This document shows positions 24,720 to 33,559 of a DNA stretch of 64,000 nt, in pieces. The notes beneath the pieces were generated by a model. It searched no databases, was not told where the DNA came from, and saw only the letters and a list, made by a program, of their open reading frames with translations. This DNA is from Zea mays. Taxonomy: Eukaryota; Streptophyta; Magnoliopsida; Poales; Poaceae. The stretch lies in contig NC_050099.1 in assembly GCF_902167145.1 (NCBI RefSeq), forward strand, positions 12,910,434 to 12,974,433. The letters are read 5' to 3'. Within the stretch, counting starts at the first letter, position 1; each line of letters begins with the position of its first letter. A program made the position numbers and the translations under genes.

Positions 24720-24950
24720 CTTCTGAGCCTACAACGAAAAGTCAGCGCTGATTCCGCCGAAAGTAAAAGGCGAAGAAGCTCCTAAGGGAGGCTTACAGCG
24801 AAAAATAAACGCTGATTCCGCCGAAAGTAAAAGGCAAAGAAGCTCCTAAGGGAGGCTTACAACAAAAAATAAACGCTGATTCCGCTGAAAGTAAAAAGCG
24901 AAGAAGCTCCTAAGGGAGGCTTACAGCGAAAAGTCAGCGCTGATATAAAA
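24720..24950 (+). repeat. 64-bp tandem repeat in the nested element
   Basis: About three and a third units of 64 bp. CGCTGATTCCGCCGAAAG recurs at 24746, 24810, 24874 and (cut short) 24938, each unit containing GAAGCTCCTAAGGGAGGCTT, itself a partial palindrome. It lies between gag and the antisense gene. Confidence 0.9.
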
Positions 24951-25437
24951 AGATTGTGTGCTTTATTGCAGGGATGTGTGTATTTTCGGCACAAATATCA
25001 TTTTGCATAACATAGCATCATCACATCATTTTGCATAACATGAGCATCATACATCATATTGCATATGGAACAAGAAGGGGATACAGTATTGATCTTCGGA
25101 GAATGTTTTGAAAAAGAGAAAATCGTGCTAAGGCACAAGATAAATTGAAAAGTGTAGCTTCAGAGGCAACTTAAAGCTTTTTTGTAGCTTCGGAGAATAT
25201 TTTACGAAGCTTGGATATTCTTCATCAGAGAAGTATGGAAATTCTTGTGATATATAAAAGATTTTCTTCACGAAGCATGAAAAGAAGGGAAGGTGTTTTT
25301 TCGCCGAAGGCTCAAAAAATGGTATGTGTGCAAAATTTCATGCATCGTAAAGAATTGAGCTATAAATAGATTATATATTACATTCAAAGTTATAATGTAT
25401 TATACATGTTACATTCCAATTATTTTTACAATAGCAT
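24951..25437. other. Spacer after the 64-bp repeats, no gene
   Basis: AT-rich, with a short imperfect direct repeat of CATCATTTTGCATAACAT at about 24990-25050. Contains the presumed 3' end of the antisense gene. Nothing else recognised. Confidence 0.5.
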
Positions 25438-28400
25438 CTAATCCTCCTTAAGAACTATTTCTGCAGCTTCGTTCAGTAGCTGATCGACAACCTTGTCCAT
25501 GATGCCTTCGGCCATTTTTCTAATTTCATCGTCTCCCTTCGGGTGGAGGCCCGGAGATGCCTCAGTAGGTTCTGAGGGAGGAGAAGATACGGCTATATTA
25601 CTATTACAAACCGCGAACAAAGTCTGGAATCAAAAATTACAACAGAATAAAAACCACTAGTTAATACCTATTTGCCCTTCGGGCTCTTCGCCTTTCTCAG
25701 AAGCCTCTGCTATCTTCCTAGCATCATGGATGCCTTTTTCGCTTCTTTGAATGATCTCTTGAGCCATTTCTCGGCCGCCATTGTCCCAAATGTCGGTGAA
25801 AAATTTTCCACCGACCAGGCTTGATTCGGCCGAGGGGTCCTTTATGTCTTTGGAGGACAAGGCGGTTTTCGGTTTGTGCTAAAGATTTCACATGATTACA
25901 GCCTTTTCTTTCCAACACAGTAGCAATCCCCCTGGCGCCTGAAAAAGCACATATGTCTCCGCGGCTATTCAAGATTTCTTCGAAGGCCTCAGCTTCGTGA
26001 CTGATCCATTCAATTGGGTCTTCTGGATTCCCCCTTGTGAAATTCTCTTCGCTAGAGAATGCGCCAACGCTGACGAAGCTGGATTTTATCTTCTTAACAC
26101 ACTCCATGGATTTATCATAGTATCTTTTCTTGGAAGCACGAAGCTCCTCAACATTTATTTCCAAATGATTTGCCCATTGATCACTAAGTTCTCGTTTTGT
26201 TTCTTCTAGTATGCGTTCTTCTTTAGCCCTGGCCAGTTGTTTCTTAAGATCCTGAATTTCGCGTTTTTGGGCTTCAGCTTGGGCCTTAGAGGTAGCTTCG
26301 TCTTCCTTTATTTTATCCACTAGTGTGAGCAGGATTTTATCTTTTTCCAAAGCTTCGTTCCTCAGCTTGATAACCTCTGCTCGAAGGTTGTTGAAGGCAA
26401 TATTATAGCTTTCGTCTTCAGCATTCTTTTGCGCTCTCAAAGCGTTGCTCAGTATTAAACCCTATATAAAAAAAGAATTATTATAAGAATAAAAAATGAT
26501 TAAAAAATTGTAAATTTCCAAATATACAATTCTCACACCTTCAGACTATTATATGCAAGGCTATCCGCAAGATCCTCCTTCGTCATAGCGCATAGTCCAG
26601 CTTCAAGCTTCGGAAACCCCATACTCCTAGCCATCTCCCGGCAGACAGATAATTCTTTATTGTCAGGGAGGCAGTATAGGAAGTCATCTTCGTCTGTCCC
26701 ATTGAACACTAGTGCCCCCTTCGGATATTTTAATTCTCTGGCATAGTGATTAGCTTCATAAATCTCTTCTTCAGATAATTTCTTTCCCAAAGCATGTCAC
26801 ACAATGTAATCGCGTATGTTGGAAGGTGCTTCGGGGGCACCAGTGCCAATTTCTTCAACCAAAATTGGCTCTGTCATTTTTATTTTTTCGGCTTCCAAAG
26901 CTGCCTTTGCAACTTTTGTTTCTTCGGTTTCCAAAGGTTTTTCCTTGGTGGGCTCTGAAGGCCCAGCTTCAGCTTCAAGTTGTTGCTTCGAAGCTTCAGC
27001 AACAAAGGCTTCAGTAGACACTTCAGAAGTTTCAACGGTTTTCTTTGGAGTTATGCTTGAAGATTTAATTGTCTCCAAAACATCTAACACATTAACCATC
27101 CTTTTTCTTTTCAGGGTCACTGTTGGACCCTTCTGGCTTTTTCCTGTCTCAATTTTTACTGAAGGACTTAAAACTTCCAATGTTTTTGCTTCTTCAGTCT
27201 TTGCTTCTTCTATCTTTTCTGTTGCTGGCACTTCGGCCAACGGTTCGATTTCTGGCACCAGCGTTGATTTTTTAGCTTCGGTGGCCGAAGAGGTCTCACC
27301 GGCGAACTCAGGCACTGTGGCCAGTTCAATATAACGTGGCCGGTGTGTGAGAACCTTTACCCTTTTCCTCTTCGGTGCCGGCTCACTAGGAGCGGCTGAA
27401 GTAGTCTCCTTCGCAGAGGAAGTATTCTTTCTTTTTTGACCCCGCACTGGATAATGGTAGTCGGGGTAGAGGAACCCAATTGCGTCAAATACTCGGTTCA
27501 GCCTCTTCTTCTTTCGGCCTCCAAAGGCTGCTGACAATGCAGTATCTTCGGCCTTGGAATATACCCCAAGCAGTTCATCACTTACAGTTTCAATGCTTTT
27601 TAGCCAGTCATCATCTGGCTCAACGAATTTATCTCCGTATTTGAATGTGTATTTCAGCCTGACTAGTCCACCTTCGTCAGTCTCTTTAATGATCTCCTGC
27701 GACATTTCCCATTTTTCCATAAGTGGCCATACTCTGAAGGCAATGTGTTCTTGGACCAAATCCCTCATCCCAATAAAAGAGCAAACAACACCGAAGGCTC
27801 TCTGGCATTCTTCGGCTGCTTCATTCATCTCCACCTTCGGCCTCCGCAGGCCGAAGCGTTGCCAGATGGGACGCATAATGATCTTCTTTATATCTTCACG
27901 TGATTTCAAGTCATTCTTCACGTAAAACCATTCCGTCATCCAGTCGCCAGGCCACCTCTTTCGAAAGGTCGGCACGGGGCAGCTTGACCCAGACCGGGAG
28001 CCGAAGCTGTAGCAGCCAAAATTGTTGTGATACTGTTCCTTACCCCAGGGTTTTGTTTCGTACAGCAACTCATGTATGTTGCAGAAGCTTTTCGCATCAG
28101 GTTCCAAGCCTTGGCTCCTCACGGCCCACACGAAGATATTCATCCTTATGATTGCTTCGGGGGTAAGTTGGTGAAGGTAGATTTCAAATATCTTCAGCAC
28201 CTCTACAACAAAGCTGCTTAGGGGAAATCGTAGTCCAGCTTTCAAGAAGCTTCGGAATACCACGACTTCATTTTCCTCAGGAGTTGGACAAGTCTTCTCT
28301 CCTTCATCAGCCCTTACAACAGACAAGTCCCGAAAATATCTACCCCTCATGTTGACAAGATGATTTTCTTTAATACTTGATTTGCCAAAAACCGCATGGC

Positions 28401-28608
28401 TTGGTCACCAAGGTCGATCTTCGGAGTCTTCACCACCACTATCCACATCATAGCTGTCGCTGTCACCAGTATCTTCAGATAAACCCTCCAAAATCTCTTT
28501 AGTAATCTTCTCTGTATTAGTCTTCGACATTGATTGAAGGAAACCCAGATGCATCTCCTCAGAAAGACTTAGCTTCGAATCACCAACAACTTTTTTATCT
28601 TCGGACAT
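25438..28608 (-). pseudogene. Antisense spliced gene in the nested element (gypsy-associated domain), function unknown
   Basis: The reading frame runs from ATG 28608 leftwards. Exon 1 (28608-26539) is 690 codons in one frame, broken only by two TGA codons (28405-28403, 26799-26797). An intron with GTGTGAGA donor and TATATAG acceptor (26538-26462) joins it in frame to a coiled-coil exon from 26461. A 1-nt frameshift near 25861 and a further segment (25620-25438) follow. Residues after the first stop (RFPLSSFVVEVLKIFEIYL, then NIFVWAVRSQGLEP) fit the 'putative gypsy type transposon' domain (Pfam Transposase_28). Then come a charged Ser/Glu/Lys-rich middle and long coiled coils (KRELSDQWANHLE). 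A TATA box lies upstream. No enzyme motif was seen; role unknown. Confidence 0.8.
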
Positions 28609-28750
28609 CCTTGCAAACGCTGAGAAAGTGCTCTCTAAACCGAAGCTTTAAAATCTAAAAGGCCAAGCGAGTGTTGTTGCGCGTAGGCTAAAAGGGTGGT
28701 GAGTAAAAGCAGTTGGCAAGAGAGCGTACCAAATAAACTTGGGATGAGCT

Positions 28751-28760
28751 CTTATTTATA
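28751..28760 (-). promoter_or_regulatory. TATA box of the antisense gene
   Basis: On the minus strand TATAAATAAG lies about 145 bp before ATG 28608, a normal plant spacing for TATA plus leader. It is outside both LTRs, so the antisense gene appears to have its own promoter. Confidence 0.6.
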
Positions 28761-28914
28761 CGCCCAGAGCGTTGAAACTGGAGGGTCCCGCTTGTCAAAG
28801 ACTGTTGCTATTCTAGCAAAGAGAAGGTGTTTTTTCGGACCTTCGGCTTAAGGCCTTCGTCCATATCGCAATATGAATTTATCATTACAGCAAATTAATA
28901 TTGCGAGGGGCTAC

Positions 28915-29593
28915 TGTTGGGGACCTTCGGCTTTCGAAGGTCCTCAAAAACGTGATTTGACAATGTTTTCTAAGTATGCAAGCAGGTATCTTCGGAATCA
29001 GGTTGCGGGTATACAAAAGCATGGTCAAGACGAAGCTTGACTGAAATGGAGGACGATCATGACGAAGGATGAAACGATCACGAAGCTGTGTGCAGAGGAG
29101 CTTCGACATGACAGCAGAAAGGGGAAACCGACTTAAAGATGAAAAGCCAAATCAGCCCTCGAAGAATTACTATAGAGTTATTGATAAAAGTAAAGGGCAT
29201 TAATGTAATTTTATACGGGCTACGTCCCGTGCCTATAAATAGATGAACAGTATTCCTGTACTGTTCACGCTGACTTGGCATTGACATCACACTTGTACCC
29301 TCACTTTCCTTCAAGCCGAAGGTACATTTGTAATTTGTCATCATTTATATAAGAAGAATGAATAGAAATAAATTAATAGTAATGTTTAAAGTATTTATGT
29401 TGTTCTCTGTATTTTATACATAAATCTTTTCTTATCTTTTATTATGATTATGAAGGTATGACCTTCATAACCTTCGTCCGAAATTCATTATACCCAAGGG
29501 GAGATAATGTTTTGAAGGACGAAGGGCTTTAATATTTAACATTGTGTGTTGCCTTGTTCTTGATTCATAGCATTTGAGAACAAGTCCCCAACA
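28915..29593 (+). repeat. 3' LTR of the nested non-autonomous element
   Basis: 679 bp, preceded by the purine-rich GCGAGGGGCTAC and followed by the duplication AGAAG. Carries the same TATAAATA (29234-29241) as the 5' LTR. Confidence 0.93.
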
Positions 29594-29598
29594 AGAAG

Positions 29599-32498
29599 TT
29601 CCTTGATCTGTAGTCAAGGTCTGGGGAATGCCGAATCTGTGAATAATATGCTCAGTTACAAACTCAATTACCTCCTTGTGCGTCATGTTCTTCAGAGCAA
29701 CGACTTCAGTCCATTTGGTGAAATAGTCAGTGGCAACTAACACGAACCGATGCCCCTTTGATGATGAAGGATGAATTTCTCCAATAAAGTCTAATCCCCA
29801 TCCTCTGAACGGCCAAGGCTTGATGATAGGATGTAATTCGGCTGCAGGGACCAACTGTAGGTCGCCGAATTTTTGACACACCTGGCAACCCTTGTAGTAC
29901 TTGAAACAATCAGCTATCATGTTAGGCCAATAAAAACCAGACCTTCGCAATAGCCATTTCATCTTTGGAGCCGATTGGTGGGTACCACAAATTCCTTCAT
30001 GTACTTCGGCCATGGCCAATATAGCATCCTCCGGGCCCAAGCACTTAAGCAGGACATCGTTGACTGTTCGGCGGTAGAGTTCATCACTCATCAAGACATA
30101 CTTGAAAGCTGTTCGCCGAATGTTCTTATCTGTCCTGATATTGGGATTTTGTAAATAATTAAGTATAGGTGTCCTCCAATCACTTGCATCGGCTTCATTG
30201 TCAGCCGAATCAATTAAGAGAACACTTCTGGTAACCCCGGACGGTCCAGCGTCATCACGCGGACGGTCCGCGACTTGGGAATTTGGCTCTGCACTGGTTA
30301 TCAGATTTTCAGTTTTGTGAAATTTCCCTCTCTTTATCCGATAACCTGATGCATCTTGTGCCAAATTGTTAGCTCTATGATTCTCAACTCTAAAGATATG
30401 CCGAATACTGAATTCGTCAAAAGAATGGATTATGCTCCAACATTTCTCAAGGTAACTATTTAGAGTACTATCAAAACATTGATATTCTTCTAACACTTGT
30501 TGGACAATCAACTGAGAATCACCAAATACCTTCACATGTTTTACTCTCATACCATTTAAAAGTTCTAAGCCGAATAGGAGGGCCTCATATTCAGCTTGAT
30601 TATTAGTGCAATAAGTTTTCAATCGGCTAGAGAAGTCGAAGGAGACATTACTTGGTGAAACAAGTACGATGCCAATTCCTTGCCCTTCATTGCAAACCGA
30701 TCCATCAAAATATAAAGTCCAAGGAGTAATAGTGAGGTATAACACGTCTAGTTCATGAATATCATTAATATGATGTTCTACAATGAAATCCGCTATGACT
30801 TGGCCTTTCATAGATTTCAATGGTTCATAGGCCAAGTCATATTCTATGAGCGCATAAGCCCACTTACCAATTCTACACTCATAATTGGGTTATGCAACAT
30901 GTATTTGATCACATCGGCTTGACCAGAAACAGTGCAATGACTAGACAGTAAATAACATCTACATTTGGTGCATGCATAAAACAAGCATAAGCATAACTTC
31001 TCAATAAAAGTGTACCTTGTTTCAGCATCCACCAACCTTCGGCTTAGATATGTCACCACATGCTCCTTCCCCTCAGTTTCTTGTGTCAGAACAGCCCCAA
31101 TGACCTTATCTTCAGCTGCAATGTATAATCGGAATGGTACTCCTGCTCGTGGTGCTTTTAATACGGGAGCCGAAGATAAGTATTTTTTGATGAGATCAAA
31201 TGCTTCTTGCTGTCCTACCCCCAAGCGAATTCGGCATCATTCTTAAGCCGAAGAATAGGGGTGAACACATCAATCTTCCCGGCTAGGTTAGAAATAAACC
31301 TTCGTAAATAATTCACCTTGCCGAGAAACCTCTGTACCTCGACCTTACAGGTCGGAGGTCCCACATTCCGAATAGACTTGATTCGGTCAGGGTCTATCTC
31401 TATACCATGTTCATGTATGATAAATCCTAAAAACCTACCAGCCGACACTCCAAAAGCACATTTACGTGGGTTCATTTTCAAACCATACTGACGCATTTTA
31501 TCAAAGGCTTTGCGCAAATCAGCTATATGAGAACTAAATTCAGCCGATTTGACTACAATATCATCAATGTAAACTTCCACAGTGTTTCCTAACAATTCAT
31601 GGAAGATCAAATTCGTAGCCCTTTGATAAGTAGCACCAGCATTTTTTAGACCAAATGTCATGACAACCCACTCAAATAAACCAATGAAGCCTGGACATAT
31701 AAAGGCCGTTTTAGACGCATCTTCTTCAGCCATGAAAATCTGATTATATCCGACATTACCATCAAGGAAGCTAATAATTCTATTTCCTGATGCATTATTG
31801 ATTAATGTGTCGGCTATGGGCATGGGATATTCGTCTTTAGGAGTTGCTCTATTTAAATTGCGAAAATCAATGCATACTCTAAGTTTACCTGACTCCTTCT
31901 CCACCGACACAATATTGGAGACCCACTTTGCGTATCTGCAAGGTCTGATAAAATCAGCTTCTAGCAGCCAGTGGATTTCGTCCTTGATGCGTGGGAGAAG
32001 ATCTGGACGAAATGTTCTAGCTCTTTGCTTGAAAGGTCTGAAACCAGATTTAATAGGCAGCCGATGCTCTACGATCTCTCGGCTTAATCCAGGCATCTCA
32101 ATGTAATTCTAAGCAAAGCAATCTGAATATTCCTTCAATAGACCGATCATCTCATCTCTAGGATCGGTCTCCAGGGTCTTGTTTACAAAAGTCGGCCTTA
32201 GAGTTTTACCATCTCCTATGTCAATCTCCTCCAAAGGATCGGCCGATGTAAACCCCTGTCCTAGTTTATCAAGATCTCTGAATTCCTCTATCATGTTCCC
32301 TACAGAGGAATTAGAAGATCTTTGTGTGACGGCGGACTTTCCGGTCTCGGGGACCGGATCATCCGTAATACTGTCCTTTTGCTGTAATATATGTTCGGTC
32401 TTAAAGTCCGAACTCTTTTCTGAAAGGCCAGACCATCCGGCCTTGGAAGCCGAAATGTCCGTGACCAGAGACTCATGAACTTTGTGTGCATTCATCAT
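29599..32498 (-). pseudogene. pol: Tat gypsy pol: reverse transcriptase, two RNase H domains, integrase N-terminal half
   Basis: Read right to left. A spacer (32498-32109) ends at a TAG in otherwise open frame. Reverse transcriptase (32096-31215) has FRNLNRATPKDEYPMP, IISFLDGNVGYNQI and the box YIDDIVV. A gypsy RNase H follows (31224-30844), then an archaeal-type RNase H (30835 on: TLYFDGSVCNEGQG, NNQAEYEALLFGLELL, FGDSQLIVQQ). Next is the integrase HHCC finger (VHEGICGTHQS, GCQVCQ) and core with first Asp in GWGLDFIG and second in LTTDQG. The nested element interrupts just after that second Asp. Frameshifts occur near 31218 in a G run and near 30885. The gene is dead. Confidence 0.9.
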
Positions 32499-32505
32499 TT
32501 AAACT

Positions 32506-33510
32506 TTATTTAGGATTTAGCCGATTCTCCATCGGCTCTAGCATTACAGGAATGAAACCTTTCTTATCTATACTTATGAATTGATAATCAGAAAAATCTA
32601 CTCCTGTGAGACATGTAGCAGTCTCATAAGTCCAGAGTACAGGGGCATCGGCCACAACAATGTAGGCCGATACATCAGCATGTACTTGTTCTATGTCATC
32701 TCGTACCCATTGTATTAGCATTTGATGTAATGTAGAAGGTATAAATTGATTGGCGTGAATCCAATCTCTGCCTAGGATTAAACTGTAATTTCCTTCTACA
32801 TCAGCGACGAAGAATGCAGCAGCAAGGGTCTTAGTCCCGATGGTTAATTCAACGGACGTGACTCCCCTGGCTTTGATCGAACTATCAGTTCCAACACCGC
32901 TGAGGGTCATGTTGGTCTTAACAAGTTCGTCATCTTGTTTACCTAATTTTCTGTATAATGAATAAGGCATTAGATTTACAGCCGCCCCTCCATCTACCAA
33001 CATCTTAGCAATCGGTATCCCATCAATGTGGCCGCGCACGAAGAGCGGCTTTAAATGATTTACCGATTCTTTTGGTTTAGTAAAGGCGGCTTCTTTAGGA
33101 CCAAAATCAAACTGGGCAACAACAGGTTCATCGTCGCCGATAATAGTACAATCGGCGGAAAATGTAATAATATTTACATCCATACCTGGGCGTTCCGGAG
33201 AAGCCTCGTAGTCGACCAGGTCCTCTCCCAGCAGGTCGTCCTCCTCCATTGATGTTGTCGTGTCGTTGGAGGCTTCCTGGTGAAGGCCGGACGGTCCGCG
33301 CGCAGAGGCCGGATGGTCCGTGCCTGGTGCAGATTGTCCAGACGCTTCCTGGTGAAGGACGGACGGTCCGCGCGCAAAGGCCGGACGGTCCGTGCCTGGT
33401 GTAGATTGTCCAGACGCTTCCTGGTGAAGGACGGACGGTCCGCGCGCAGAGGCCGGACGGTCCGCGCCTGGTGCAGATTGTCCAGCCTTGTTGGCCGTGC
33501 TATCTGCCAT
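32506..33510 (-). CDS. Tat gypsy aspartic protease region, frame open
   Basis: 334 codons are open from ATG 33510, though in the intact family this may be the end of a gag-protease frame. The first 80 residues are a 24-residue repeat from a 72-bp tandem DNA repeat. The protease core shows MLVDGGAAVNLMPYSLY (DGGA in place of the usual DSGA/DTGA) and the later LILGRDWIHA. The enzyme would cut gag and pol proteins. Whether DGGA is active is not known from sequence; it also occurs in other plant gypsy proteases as far as I recall. Confidence 0.75.
   Translation of the reverse strand: MADSTANKAGQSAPGADRPASARGPSVLHQEASGQSTPGTDRPAFARGPSVLHQEASGQSAPGTDHPASARGPSGLHQEASNDTTTSMEEDDLLGEDLVDYEASPERPGMDVNIITFSADCTIIGDDEPVVAQFDFGPKEAAFTKPKESVNHLKPLFVRGHIDGIPIAKMLVDGGAAVNLMPYSLYRKLGKQDDELVKTNMTLSGVGTDSSIKARGVTSVELTIGTKTLAAAFFVADVEGNYSLILGRDWIHANQFIPSTLHQMLIQWVRDDIEQVHADVSAYIVVADAPVLWTYETATCLTGVDFSDYQFISIDKKGFIPVMLEPMENRLNPK
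33273..33488 (-). repeat. 72-bp in-frame tandem repeat in the protease leader
   Basis: CTTCCTGGTGAAGG recurs at 33273, 33345 and 33417, a 72-bp (24-codon) period, three copies. Each copy has two GGACGGTCCG-type palindromes, the same motif as in the LTRs. Confidence 0.92.
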
Positions 33511-33559
33511 ACCTGCAAGGTGCTGCGCGGGTGTTGTTTGATTTTCTATTTCTGTGGCC

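Larger units (their letters stand above)
22158..29593 (+). mobile_element. Non-autonomous gypsy-type LTR element with gag and an antisense gene
   Basis: A 7436-bp element with near-identical LTRs (22158-22835 and 28915-29593) and a perfect duplication AGAAG (22153-22157, 29594-29598). A primer site follows the 5' LTR (TTGGCGCCCACCTCC), and GCGAGGGGCTAC precedes the 3' LTR as polypurine tract. The only sense gene is gag. There is no protease, reverse transcriptase or integrase, so enzymes must come from another element. About 3 kb in the usual pol place is an antisense gene. The layout resembles Grande-related elements of maize, which also carry antisense genes; that link is from memory. Confidence 0.92.

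Noticed and set aside
24720..24950. CRISPR-like or satellite array
   Set aside because: Only three to four contiguous units of one sequence, no spacers, inside a single element.
33273..33488. CRISPR-like regular repeat spacing
   Set aside because: It is a simple 72-bp tandem repeat without variable spacers, inside a plant retrotransposon.
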